A stretch of 64,000 nucleotides of DNA from Cacajao melanocephalus (Eukaryota > Chordata > Mammalia > Primates > Pitheciidae), in the NCBI GenBank assembly GCA_963573385.1, contig CAUYLG010021521.1:62001-126000 (forward strand). The letters run 5' to 3'. Numbering within the stretch: the first letter of the stretch is position 1; each line of letters starts with the position of its first letter. The notes beneath the pieces were generated by a model. That model was not told the origin of the DNA and searched no databases. It saw only the letters and a program-made list of their open reading frames with translations. A program made the translations under genes and the position numbers. Below, piece by piece: positions 52,351 to 63,320 of this stretch.

Positions 52351-52746
52351 AGATTTTAATCACGTTCCTCTACCTTCTTCACTTCCTCTCAATTTTTAAT
52401 ATCTATTTGGAGTATATATTAATTCTAAAGTGAAGTAAACTAATTAATCTTATAATTCCATGATGTTGCATCAGCGCATTAAATGTTGGAATATGTTTTA
52501 AAATATATGCTTTTCTATAGACCTTTATGTATGAACCCTAGTAGGAAATATCATCAGTTTGTTATCTTAAATTTGTTTCCATCATTAGAATGTAATGTTG
52601 TCACAGAGCACCTGACATTTGGGCATTCATTGCACATGTGCCAAAAAAATGACTGAGCCAGAGAATAAAGAAATGTTACTAGATAATGTATAGATAAATA
52701 ATACAGTAGATACTTTAAAATGTTAAGGTAACAGGTTTCTCCTACG

Positions 52747-52773
52747 TGAGACACACATTCCTAGTGTGTCTCA
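52747..52773. other. Perfect short hairpin
   Basis: TGAGACACAC (52747-52756), loop ATTCCTA, then GTGTGTCTCA (52764-52773): ten uninterrupted base pairs. The arms are too short for a miRNA precursor by themselves. Confidence 0.9.
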
Positions 52774-52792
52774 GGCATTACAAAAATCACTA

Positions 52793-53153
52793 CAGAAGCT
52801 CCTCAACTTGCAATGGAGTTAAATCCTATAAACCATAATTAGTTGAAAATATTTTAATTTGAAATGAGTTAGTGCACATAACCCACTGAATATCATAGCT
52901 TTGCCAAATCTACCTTAAACATGCTCAAAACACTTACACTAGCCTATAGTTGGACAAGATCCCCTCATGCAAAGCCTATTTTATTATAATGTTAAATATC
53001 TCATACAATTAATTGAATACTCTACTAAAAGTGAAAAATGAATGTTTGTATGAGTGGACAAAGTATGAGTTCTGCTGAATTCATATTGCTTCAGCATAAA
53101 CATAATAAAATCAAAAAATTCTTAGTTGAACTATTGTTAAGTCCAGGACCTTG
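52793..53153 (+). mobile_element. MER44-like non-autonomous Tigger transposon with TA sites
   Basis: The left end 'cagaagctcctcaacttgca' and the reverse complement of the right end 'caaggtcctggacttaacaa' are imperfect terminal inverted repeats. TA dinucleotides flank both ends (52791-52792, 53154-53155), as expected for mariner-superfamily integration. Internal phrases 'gaatatcatagctttgccaa', 'aacacttacactagcctata' and 'gcaaagcctattttattata' match the MER44-type pattern. About 360 bp, no ORF. Confidence 0.8.
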
Positions 53154-53155
53154 TA

Positions 53156-54550
53156 TATTTCTTTCAAATAATCATTAGGCTAGGGAGAATTTTGGAATGT
53201 GCTTTATAAATTTCTAGACGTTGCTGTGATACATTTCAACAATAAACCTGAGAATGAAATATTACTCAAAAATATAATTGTTATATTCATCTCTTCAATT
53301 TTTAAAATTTAAATGTCAAATTTGAAAGTTAGAATTATTATTATCCAAAAGAGACACTAAGATTATTGGATGGTGGATAAAGAGATATATGAAAAAATAG
53401 GGATCCTGTGTAATATAGTCTTTGAAACATAAACCTCACAATTGTAGAATTAAATTATCTTTACTATATGGGTTATCATTTTTCATGAGCCTACACACCA
53501 CTTACAAACAATCCTACTGTTTTACTAGCACCAGTGAACACTAGGCAGATATATTACCATCTATTATAGAAAAGTCATATTATGGGTCAATGACAATGCC
53601 TGGCAATGGCAGAAGGCAAAGATATTCCTCATTTTCAAACTTATACATGTCCTTATAATAGTAGTCATAAAATATGAAAAACATAAGCAGGTAGAAATAG
53701 CTCTAGCGATGCTTTAAACTTATACATTATTAAAAACTTCCAACATTAGAAGGCAGTTTAAAGTACAGTTTAAAATTCTGAGTAGAAATTCAACATCGAT
53801 AACTGCATTGAATTCATAAAATGTTTTAACAATTTATCTGTTAAGCATTACTCTACAAATTTTTACAATAAAATATAACAAAAATACATTACAAAATTGA
53901 TTTACTGTCACATCACTACTAAATCATAGCTTATGGCTGAAAATATTTCAAATTGAAACTATTTTAATACATAATTAATGTTATGTCTTTTATCATAATA
54001 TTAACACATTAATATATCTCTACAATTTAGTGAGCTAGTAGGTTAGAACTCATATAGTATGAGATTCTCAAGAAACTTTTATCTATGACTCAGATAAGTG
54101 AATTTATGCCATTACAGATTCTATAATGACATATTTCTGAAAACTCTGTGTCTCAAGTATTTTATTGCCTGCACACCCAAATCAGACTATGATTTACTGA
54201 AGTTTTACTTTCCTTATCTTTAAGTAGGTTTAATATATATAAAATAGAACAAGGGCATTTGCCTTATATATTTATGATTGTCAGTTATTGTAGTCTATAA
54301 CCTTTGTAGCAAAGTAAAATGGCTTTATCTGTCAGAAAAAAAGAAAAATGATTTTTGTATTTCAAGGTTGAAAATATGCATTTTATGAGGCAAGGAACAA
54401 GTCCTTTGAAACCGATTGAAAGAGGCTTTAATTTGTAAGGGAAATATACATTTTATTTTATTTTTATTGTTTGTCACTTTTATACTTAGATGATGAATCC
54501 CGATAAAACCAAGAACAGTTTCATACTTCTTCTTGTTTTTATTTCCTCAA
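53156..54550. other. Unassigned AT-rich DNA
   Basis: 1.4 kb with no gene or repeat I can support. Confidence 0.5.
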
Positions 54551-54571
54551 GATCAGAAAAGCCAAATTCCT

Positions 54572-54900
54572 TTTTATTTATTTATTTATTTTTTTGCTTT
54601 TGAAATAACAATTTTTAAGCAAATAGTCTAGTTAAGCAGGAGAAACTTCCCCTAATGAGAAAAATAGTGAACAAAATTAAAGCTACAAGAAAAAAATGCC
54701 CATGGTTAAGAAGTGAGATTGCTGTAACACCCATTCTGCTTGTAGAATGACATAGGTAGATGACACCTGCACAAGAAGTCCAACAGGAGTCAAGTTTGAT
54801 GCAAAATATTTCCACAATGTTTCGTGATATAACTTGCAGAAATCCAATACTAAAATGGCCCATGTATATAGGCATGTACCAGGTTAAGAATGGAATTTTT
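54572..54900 (-). other. Possible retroposed fragment with A-rich tail, antisense
   Basis: A T-rich run with TTTA units (54572-54597) looks like the tail of a minus-strand retrocopy. Next comes about 290 bp that differs in composition from its surroundings and matches no repeat I know. AAAGCCA at 54556-54562 and 54902-54908 could be a weak target duplication. On the minus strand two frames stay open (86 codons at 54875-54615, and a second of about 66 codons), but I recognise neither product. It could be a processed 3' UTR, an ERV scrap or chance. Confidence 0.3.
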
Positions 54901-54964
54901 ACAAAGCCACATGATTGAACTAATTATTGACTTCTCTTCTTAATCCTTAGAAATAAGTGTCACC

Positions 54965-55345
54965 TTTTTGATTGATAAATGGTGCCTAATTAAACTAAAG
55001 AGTTTCTGCACAGCAAAAGAAACTATCATGAGAAAGAGCAGGCAACTTACAGAGTGGGAGAGAATCCTTGCAATCTATCCATTTAAAAAAGGTCTAAGGT
55101 CCAAAATCTACAAGAAACTTAAACAAATTTAAAAGCAAAAAAAAAAAAAAATTCATTAAAATGTGAAAGGACATGAACAGACGCTTCTCAAGAGAAGACA
55201 TTCATGAGCTAACCAACATGTTAAAAAGTTTAACATCACTGATTATTAGAGAAATGAAAATCAAAACCATGATGAGATACTATCTCATATCAGTCAGAAT
55301 GGCAATTATTAAGAAGTCAAGAAACAATATATACAACATAAATGT
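54965..55345 (+). mobile_element. L1 ORF2 distal fragment, sense
   Basis: 'taattaaactaaagagtttc' (54987), 'tgcacagcaaaagaaactat' (55007), 'aaaggacatgaacagacgct' (55166) and 'aatgaaaatcaaaaccatga' (55252) match distal L1 ORF2, ending near 'tattaagaagtcaagaaaca'. It lacks the L1 3' UTR and tail. Confidence 0.85.
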
Positions 55346-55940
55346 GGTGGAGACATGCTTTCTTGGAACTGAAGAACTTGAGAAATAATATTTTGCCCAA
55401 GAGAAAGCTGCTTTGCACACTTTGTTAGGGAACTCCTGCTGTAAATTAGAGTAGATATAGGTATACCTCTTGACAAAGAATTGCAAATGGAGACAGTATT
55501 CATAATTACAATCAAGGGTACTCCTTATATTTTGATGGAATCACTTTGTCTTGTTCTCTCATATAAATTATTGCCACTGGTCACTCTTTATCTTTTAGAT
55601 TGTAATTATTTAGGAGATATCTGTCTGCATCATTAAAACATGATTTATTTAAAGTCAGAGACTTAGTTTTATTCATTCTGACATTTCTATCACCTAATGA
55701 AATGTACATTAATTTTTGGATATCAAAATAAAATCAATTTAATCTTTATCACCCTTTTAAAAAATAATGATTGTTTAAAATAATATATTAGACGAAAGTA
55801 AATATACAAAAACTCTTATGCAAATTAACTTTTCAAACTAGGATACTATGAACTTTCTGTGTCTCAGATATCTTACCTTAATAAATGAAAGGGATAATAC
55901 AAAATATCTAAACTCTAATCAACATCTATATTTAAATATC
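55346..55940. other. Unassigned DNA
   Basis: About 600 bp. Overlapping antisense frames at 55280-55515 are incidental. Confidence 0.5.
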
Positions 55941-56190
55941 TCACAATTATGATGGAAAACAAGGAGGAACAGGTCACTTCTTACATGGATGGCAGCAAGC
56001 AAAAAAAAAGAGCTTGCACAGGGAAACTCCCCCTCATAAAACCATCAGATCTCATGAGACTTATTCACCATCATGAGAAGAGAATGGGAAAGACCTGCCC
56101 CCATGATTCAATTACCTCCCACTGGGTCCCTCCTACAACACACGGGAATTCAAGTTGAAATTTGGATGGGGACACAGCCAAGCCATATTA
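55941..56190 (-). mobile_element. THE1-type LTR (ERVL-MaLR), antisense, truncated
   Basis: The plus strand reads 'acatggatggcagcaagcaa', 'catgagacttattcaccatc', 'acctgcccccatgattcaat', 'tacctcccactgggtccctc' and ends 'ggatggggacacagccaagc' then 'catatta'. This is the reverse complement of the first two-thirds of a THE1/MST LTR; its other end is missing. Primate-specific MaLR group. Confidence 0.88.
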
Positions 56191-56714
56191 ATTACTAAAC
56201 AAAAAGAATGTTTAATTATGCTATATCTAGCTAAGAAAATAATACTTTAAAATTGATACATACATAAATATATTTTTATACTCTTTACCAGAGTTTGAAA
56301 TAATATCTTAAACTTCATGGGTAGATTTACCAACCACTCCTCGGTTTTGATGACAGCTGCCTTCAGATTGGTTAAAATATGGGAATGGCCAGGACAGAAA
56401 GAGAAGATAGTTCAATAGTACATTTACAAATTATTACTTAGTGACACAATGTAAAGGACAATAAAGCTTGGTTTGCCATTTTGCTCCTATAATGCTTCAG
56501 TGTTGCGAGTGGTGGTGAGTCTTTTCAGCTTTCCCTTCTAATATATGAAAGTTCATGTGGTCCTAAGACTGAAGTCTAACCTTGAACCATTCTAATTGTG
56601 CACCAAGAGCAAAGAAAGAAACAAGGATGTAAAAACCTCACTTAAGATTTATTCTACACTAAACTACTAGTTTATGCTGCAAGTTGTAGCCCACCACACA
56701 TTTTTTAAATGTAT
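56191..56714. other. Unassigned DNA
   Basis: About 520 bp with no recognised element. Confidence 0.5.
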
Positions 56715-57205
56715 CAAATTATTTTTACTGAAGTTTAGGGATACAAAATCACCATACAAAAATCAGTAGCATTTCTATACACAAATAACATCCCTGCTGA
56801 AAGTCAAATCAAGAACACAATTCTATTCACAATAGCCATCAAAAAATAAATTAAATTCCTAGGAATACATTTAACAAAGGAGATCAGAGATATCTATAAG
56901 AAGTACTAAAATCCACTGCTGAAAGAATCAGAAATGACACAAACAAATGGAAAAATATTTTATGCTCACAGTTTGGGAGAATTTATATAGTTAAAATGGC
57001 TATATTGTCCAAAGCAATCTACAGAACCAATGCTATTTCTATCAAATTACCAATGACATTTTTTTACATAATTAGAAAACACTATTTTGGAATTCATATG
57101 AAAAGAAAAAAGACCTGGAATAGCCAAAGGAATCCTAAGCAAACAGAAAAAACTTGCATGCATCACATTACTGAACTTCAAACTATACTATGAGGTGACA
57201 GTATT
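56715..57205 (+). mobile_element. L1 (L1MA-type) ORF2 fragment, sense
   Basis: 'gggatacaaaatcaccatac' (56738), 'agtagcatttctatacacaa' (56765), 'gaaatgacacaaacaaatgg' (56931) and 'gacatttttttacataatta' (57055), then 'aacttcaaactatactatga' (57174), follow L1 ORF2 after the reverse transcriptase core. The 65-codon frame at 56996 is a remnant of ORF2. Confidence 0.85.
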
Positions 57206-58077
57206 TGATGCAGGAAAGAGAAATGTTGTTTTGTTAGTTCCAATGCCTAAAGAAATAAATCAGGTTGATTCTTGAATTAAATATATTTAGAAACATTAAT
57301 ATTTATTTTTTTAATGTAAAATGTATAGTGGTGGTACACATGAATTAATGGATTTCATATGAGATTTAAAATGTTAAGTATTTATACATTAATTTAAGTA
57401 TATATTTGTGTGTAGAACTATTATTATATAACCACAATATGTAATAGATAATGTATAATAGAAGAATGATTGAAAAGGCTTTTTTAAGAAGTTCGAGGAA
57501 TAGAGAAATCTTATATAGTTAAAATAATTAACAAGACCCATATATAGTTCAAAGTAAAGAATTACAGAGAGGTGATATTTTAAAGAAAACTGCTGAGAAA
57601 TATTTAAATAGGTAAAAGATATTTTTTGATTTACAATTTATTTAAATGCAGATAAAAAATTGGGGTTCTATGAGTTTGGGTAATTATCATTTGATTTGCA
57701 TCTTGATACAGTGAGTGAGTGTCATTTTTTTCTATGAGTGTGTAAAATTATTGTGTGTCTCCTAAGAAGACATTTGAATACAAGATGTATTCTGCTCATT
57801 AATTATATTGTAAAAACATGCCATATTTCTATTAACAATCAATTACCTAGAGATGTGTTAAAAATTCTACTCTGATGATAGATCTGCTACTTTATATATG
57901 TAATTTTTAATGTAGGCTTTACAAATTTGAAATATTATTTTTTGGTACATTACACATAGAATAGGTAGGTCTTTCTAGCAACTCTGATCACTATGAAGAG
58001 TATTAATCAGGATGCCAGAAGAAATATATGACACACTTAAACTAAATAATATAAAAAATGTTTAATAAAAAAGACTA
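57206..58077. other. Unassigned AT-rich DNA
   Basis: About 870 bp, no feature recognised. Confidence 0.5.
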
Positions 58078-58565
58078 CAGTTGATTCCTGAATAATGAGA
58101 GTTGGAATTGTGTGTGTCCGCTAAGTGATATTTTTCAATAAAACTTACACTGAAGGTACTTGCCTCTTTTGTTTCCTCTTCCACATTCCTTACCTCTTCT
58201 TTCTCTGACTACCCTGAGACAGAAAGACCTACCCCTCCTTTTCCTCCCTCTCAGCCTACCCAATGTGTAGACAAGAGTAAAGATCTTTATGGTCCACTTC
58301 CACTTAATGAATAGTAAACATATTTTCTCTTCCTTATAATTTTTGTAATAACACTTTCTTTTATCTAACTTACTATATTGCATGAATAGCATATATAATA
58401 CATAGAACATACAAAATAAGTGTTAATTGACTGTTTATGTTATGAGTAAGGCTTCTGGTCAACAGTAGTCTATCAGTAGTTAAGTTCCGGGAAGTCAAAA
58501 CTTTGCTGATTTTTGAGTGTGTGGTGCTCAGTTCTCTATCACCCATGTTGTTCATGGGTCAACTA
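58078..58565 (-). mobile_element. Tigger-group MITE-like transposon, both ends present
   Basis: The left end 'cagttgattcctgaataatg' pairs with the reverse complement of the right end 'tagttgacccatgaacaaca', and TA lies outside both ends (58076-58077, 58566-58567). Internal text 'ccctgagacagaaagaccta', 'ccacttccacttaatgaata' and 'cttctggtcaacagtagtct' is characteristic of a Tigger-group non-autonomous family. It is about 490 bp. The strand label is arbitrary. The 91-codon frame on the minus strand, with its arginine-rich run, is a by-product of the pyrimidine-rich body. Confidence 0.82.
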
Positions 58566-59692
58566 TACTTTAAAAGGAAGAACTTTCTACAGTGAATTAT
58601 CATTGTGCTAGCCTGACATTACCATTTGGTGAACCAGATTCATGACAGGCATCTCTAGAACTATTTTCACTTCGTGTCCCCATGGTCCTGATTTTAATCT
58701 ACAAAGACTTAGTAACAAAGCAGATGAGACTTTTAAATTGTAAAATATTTGGTAAAAGAAGAGAACATAGTCTTTTTGTAAACCTCTAGGAGTCTTTTCT
58801 GTGATATTCCTATAAAGCTTGAGGCAGTCTTCATATACATCTTTATCTGCCTCTGGGCATTTCCAGTAGTATTATCTCTGCTGAGATGTAAGGTCAAAAT
58901 GACAAGGTAGCTTATATCACAACCTACACCTATTAGAAAGCCTTTCTTTTTTTCTAATTACAATTCATAACTGACAGTCATTAATTACCTGGTTAATGTG
59001 TTGAATGAACAGGTCCAAATAAGACTTAACCAAATCAAAGAGAACAAAGAAGAATTTTGAGCTTTTATTTGTAATGACATCTTCACCTTGTGTTCCAAAA
59101 TGTAGCACCTTCTCTCTTGTTTAACACCAAGGGAATTTACAAGGAATATGCCAACATGTGCTTGACAAGTGGATCCAAAAACTTGACTGAGATTGAAGCA
59201 CCTGAATTTCCAAGGACATTTATATATTACAGTGTCACATGCAATTATTGTTACTGATTTCTCTTCAGGTCCAATAAATACCATGGTAACATGCAGATAG
59301 ATCAGTATCATATTCTGTGAAATAATCTGTGTTCCTCCAAATTATGTTATGACACAGAGTAAGAGAGTTGAGGCTGGAAATCTTAACTAGAGGATGCAGC
59401 TCATTAGGTACAATTTCTACTTTCTATATCAAGAATTGTTAAACTTTCTGACATACAACAAGCTTTTCTTTCCCCCAGTTTCTCATAACATCTTTCTTTT
59501 TGAGTAAACCCTCACTGGCAGGCTATTCAATGTACAGAATTCTACCAAAAGTCAGTTCAAAGTAATTTTGACTTTTACTATTATCACAAATTTTGCTGTA
59601 GCTACTGCCCACTGATAATTACAGAGTCACTCCTGTTATTTTGAGATATGTGATGATCATATCTTAATTCTGGTACCAAAGGAATTGGTTTT
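58566..59692. other. Unassigned DNA with 108-codon antisense frame
   Basis: 1.1 kb, less repetitive-looking than its neighbours. The minus strand is open from 59311 to 58985. The product has short hydrophobic runs but no motif I recognise. It may be internal sequence of an old ERVL/MaLR element, but I found no landmark that settles it. Confidence 0.4.
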
Positions 59693-59765
59693 CATTATCT
59701 ATGGCTGCATAAGGAATTACGAAGATGTTTAGTTGCTTAAAACAACAAGTATTTATTATCTTACA
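59693..59765 (-). mobile_element. MLT1-like LTR end, antisense fragment
   Basis: 'attatctatggctgcataag' followed by 'ttgcttaaaacaacaagtat' is the reverse complement of an MLT1-type LTR 3' end. It breaks off at about 59765. Confidence 0.6.
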
Positions 59766-59777
59766 CATGGCAATGAC

Positions 59778-60025
59778 TTGGGCCTCCAGCTGACAGGTAT
59801 GTGAGTAAATGTGGAAGCAGATCTTTTTGCCATAGTTAAGCCTTCAGATGACTTCACCCTAAGTCACAAGTGACTATAAACACAAGAGATGCTTAGCTAG
59901 AGCCACCTATGTAAGCCATAATTGGTTTGGGACCTTCAGAACCTGTGTGAGATAAATAAGAAAATGTTTGTTGCTTTGAAATTTGGGGTAATCTGTTACA
60001 CAATAGGTAACTACTGAGCAGGTAA
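59778..60025 (+). mobile_element. MLT1-like LTR 3' half, sense
   Basis: 'agctgacaggtatgtgagta', 'ttaagccttcagatgacttc', 'cttagctagagccacctatg', 'gaacctgtgtgagataaata' and the end 'caataggtaactactga' follow an MLT1-type LTR 3' half. It faces the preceding antisense fragment tail to tail. Confidence 0.7.
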
Positions 60026-61561
60026 GGACTGGTTCTTTCAATTTGCTGGGAAGTAGGGACAAGTGTGAGTCAAGTATTTTGAGGATGAAAATACTTCAGC
60101 CTCATCCGTGTCTGTCCACATGATTTCATCTCTTACTTTAGGAGTATAATCCAAATACAGAAAAAAAAATGCAACACATGCTTATCCTCTACAGCAATTC
60201 AAAAGAAAGTTGGAATTCTCAGAGCAGATATATGTGAATGAATATTAGTGATTGATATATATTGTCTCTAACACTTGGGACCTTGAAGTATAGCCCATTA
60301 GAGGAATTAAATGTTCTTTTACCACTATTTGATCAGCATATTAATAAAAAAAATTCTGAAGCAGTAACATGCCATTGTGTGTGTTGAATATCATACAATG
60401 CACACAGGTGTTTATAAATGCTCCATTATTTTCTTAACTGACTTATAAATTTATTTCCACGGCTTAATTACTTAACTGAGTTCTACCCCCTCAACACATA
60501 CTTATTTCCAAAATGTATTATACCAAAAGGCAAATAGTCGGTATCTTAGCATCTAAATATGCAATTACAAAATTTCACACAGGAGATGTCACATATGCTT
60601 TAAAGTGTATAAGGAAGAATACCTAGTATGCCAGACTAAGGTTTTTTTCTTTTTATCCTAACAAAGATTTGGAAGAAAAGTGAAAGAAGACAAATGAGAC
60701 AGAAAATTTTTAGACAAAATTATTTATTTATTTGAACTCATTGACTGACTTAGATTATTTCCCTTTAAATGCTAAATCCTTTTTGATATTTAGTAATAAG
60801 CTTTCAGAGATTGACACACCATTTCCAGATGCTAACCAGAAATAGCTCCTGTCAGACTGCATTTCGAAAGTGATTATCCTTTACCCAGCAGTTAGGAACA
60901 GGTCTTTATGTTCTAACTGTCTATTTTTGTGTGTGTGTGTAACACTGTTGCATTCAAATATTTGAAAATTTAAGAAAACAAAACCAATAATCTGAGTTAA
61001 TTAACAACACATTAACTTTGTTGTTTTGACGACTTTGGTCATTAAAGTGACACTTTCGGCATGATACACAATAAATTAGATGAAACAACTCAATTAACAT
61101 TAATGTCAGCCCCATAAAAGTCATTTTCCATAAAATGAAACCAGATTGTGTATGGAAAAAGGCACACAAAAGAAAAAAAAATTACCTAGATTTAAATACA
61201 TTTAAAATTATAATCATCAAATGTTTTAATAAAATAAAACCAATTCACATTATTACAGAATTAGGTGATCCTATAATTAAATTGCTGTGTTGATAAATTA
61301 AACTTTTTTAGCAATGAAAAATAGTAGCAACCGTAATTGTGAACATGTATTATATGAAGATATTTAAGAATCTGGCATTGTCACCATCGTCAGGTAGAAA
61401 ATGCTAGGCATTATTTTAATTCCAAAAGTACAGGAATGGAGAGAAAGTCTGAGATTTAGGAGGAAAAATAGTGATGTTTTACAGTAGAGGGGATACATTA
61501 TAGAGTCTAATTTGGAAAAGACAAGTATTTGTAACAAATTTTATATGATATTAAACCAATA
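60026..61561. other. Unassigned AT-rich DNA
   Basis: 1.5 kb without a supported element, apart from a short TG run at 60930-60941. Confidence 0.5.
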
Positions 61562-61860
61562 GGCCACGCGCGGTGGCTCATGCCTGTAATCTCAGCACTT
61601 TGGGAGTCCCAGGCAGGGGGATCACAAGGTCAGGAGTTCGAGACCAGCCTGACCAACATGGTGAAAACCTATCTCTACTAAAAATACAAAAATTAGCCAG
61701 GCAAGGTGGCACACACCCACCTGTAATCCCAGCTACTCAGAAGACTGAGGCAGGAGAATCGCTTAAGCCCGGGAGACAGAGGTTGCAGTGGTATCACGCC
61801 ACTGCACTCCAGCCTGGATGACAGAGTGAGACTCCATCTCAAAATAAAAAAATAAAATAT
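61562..61860 (+). mobile_element. Alu (AluS-like), sense
   Basis: A complete Alu from 'ggccacgcgcggtggctcat' to an AAATAAAA-type tail. A small deletion in the right monomer turns the usual 'gcagtgagccgagatcacgc' into 'gcagtggtatcacgc'. The open frame across it is not a gene. The target-site duplication is not clear. Confidence 0.95.
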
Positions 61861-63097
61861 AACTGGCTATTCAGAATCTATTTTTAAAGTTCCTCCATCA
61901 CTCTACTAAAATTTAACTGATAAAATGCAGTTTTCTACTTGGAAACAGTTTCACAGTATATTTTATCTAAAATATAGAAAACTCTAAAAAGTGAAGTACG
62001 GTATCTTTTATCTATGAGTTAGTTCCGCTATACAATATCTGACCTTGAGTCCTGACTGCTACATTGATACACTTACAATTATTTAATAAATGAAAATACA
62101 GAAAACAAACAAATAAAAAGATAGCCTATAAAAATATTTTAACACAGCAAAAAACATTGGGGCAAAAAGTGAAATAACTTTAATCATGAAGAGAGAAAGC
62201 AGAGTGTATACTTAAAAAAGATTAAGCTAGAAAGATTTTACTTCAAGAGCTATCTTCTTATAAATACTTTGTGCAGAGCTATTGTGAAATCAGTATTGTA
62301 TGTAAGCTTTGATGTTATTACAAAGAATCAAATACTCCTTAATAAAAATTTTTATAGGAAGACTCCTAAAATTGTTCTTGTTTGTAAAAATAAAAACAAA
62401 ACCTAAATTATAGTATACTTTATTACTGTAATAAACTATATAGAAGATTCATATCAACTAAGAATTAAGATTTTTGTAACACCAATATAGAGAATCTTCC
62501 ATCAAAAGATAAGCCCTATTACGTGTTTTAAAAAGCACAAACACCTAACTCCTCAGAAATCTGTTATATGTGTCCCATATTCATGTTACTTCTGTGATAT
62601 GGATTATCCAAGAATCTCACTGGCATAAAGGAAATTCATACATTAAAATAAATTACAATATTATATCACCAGCTGCTCAGAGCACTTAAAGAAAATCCAT
62701 ATACTTTGTTGTTTATTAAGTGATTATATTTGAGATGACTAAGGGAAAATAAATATGCTTCACTCTTGTAACATGCAATTACCTCATTTCTCTATCATGA
62801 GTATTCTTTGTTGATGTTAAAAAATGAAAAAAATTAATGTTTAAAAAATATAAAAATGAGTGGGATATTCCTTTTTATCTTTTTCATCTTGCATCAAATA
62901 ACTTTTTTTTTCCATTTTTCCTCTTGCTTTGCCACTATAACTCTTTTGGTGTATATTCTCCTGTAAGATTAAACACGAGGTCTCCAGACTGTAAAGCCAT
63001 TGGCATAACTCAGGAGAGTAGGAAGGGAGATGAATCTGTGTGTGGTGAGAGAACAGAACAGTAGTGGAATTTTGGGTGGGTGTGACATTCACTGTCA
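61861..63097. other. Unassigned AT-rich DNA
   Basis: 1.2 kb. Opposing frames near 62837-63098 are mutual shadows without recognisable domains. Confidence 0.5.
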
Positions 63098-63320
63098 ATG
63101 CATTCAGTTATTCAATAAATATGTTTTAACTGCCTGCTATATGCTAAGCTCTCTACTAGGAGCCACAGGTCATGAGAGAGGAAATGGAGAAGAATGATTG
63201 CCTTTCTGTATCTTACTTTCTAATAGCTTTGATAGAAGAGAATCACTCCAGTTTGTGTGGAGAACAGAGTGAAGGAGGGCAGGAATGAAGCTGGGAGACT
63301 TGTCAGGCAGTTGTTAGTAA
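63098..63320 (-). mobile_element. L2-like ancient LINE 3' end, antisense
   Basis: 'attcagttattcaataaata', 'tgcctgctatatgctaagct' and 'gtgtggagaacagagtgaag' with 'ctgggagacttgtcaggcag' parallel the antisense L2-type consensus ('caacaaatatttattgagc', 'ctactatgtgccaggcac'). Diverged. Confidence 0.5.

Noticed and set aside
58135..58410. 91-codon frame with an Arg/Gly-rich run suggestive of a nucleic-acid-binding tail
   Set aside because: The run is the complement of a pyrimidine-rich block inside a Tigger-group transposon with identified ends.
61573..61821. 82-codon frame starting [11 protein letters not shown]
   Set aside because: Translated sense Alu; a well-known artefact.
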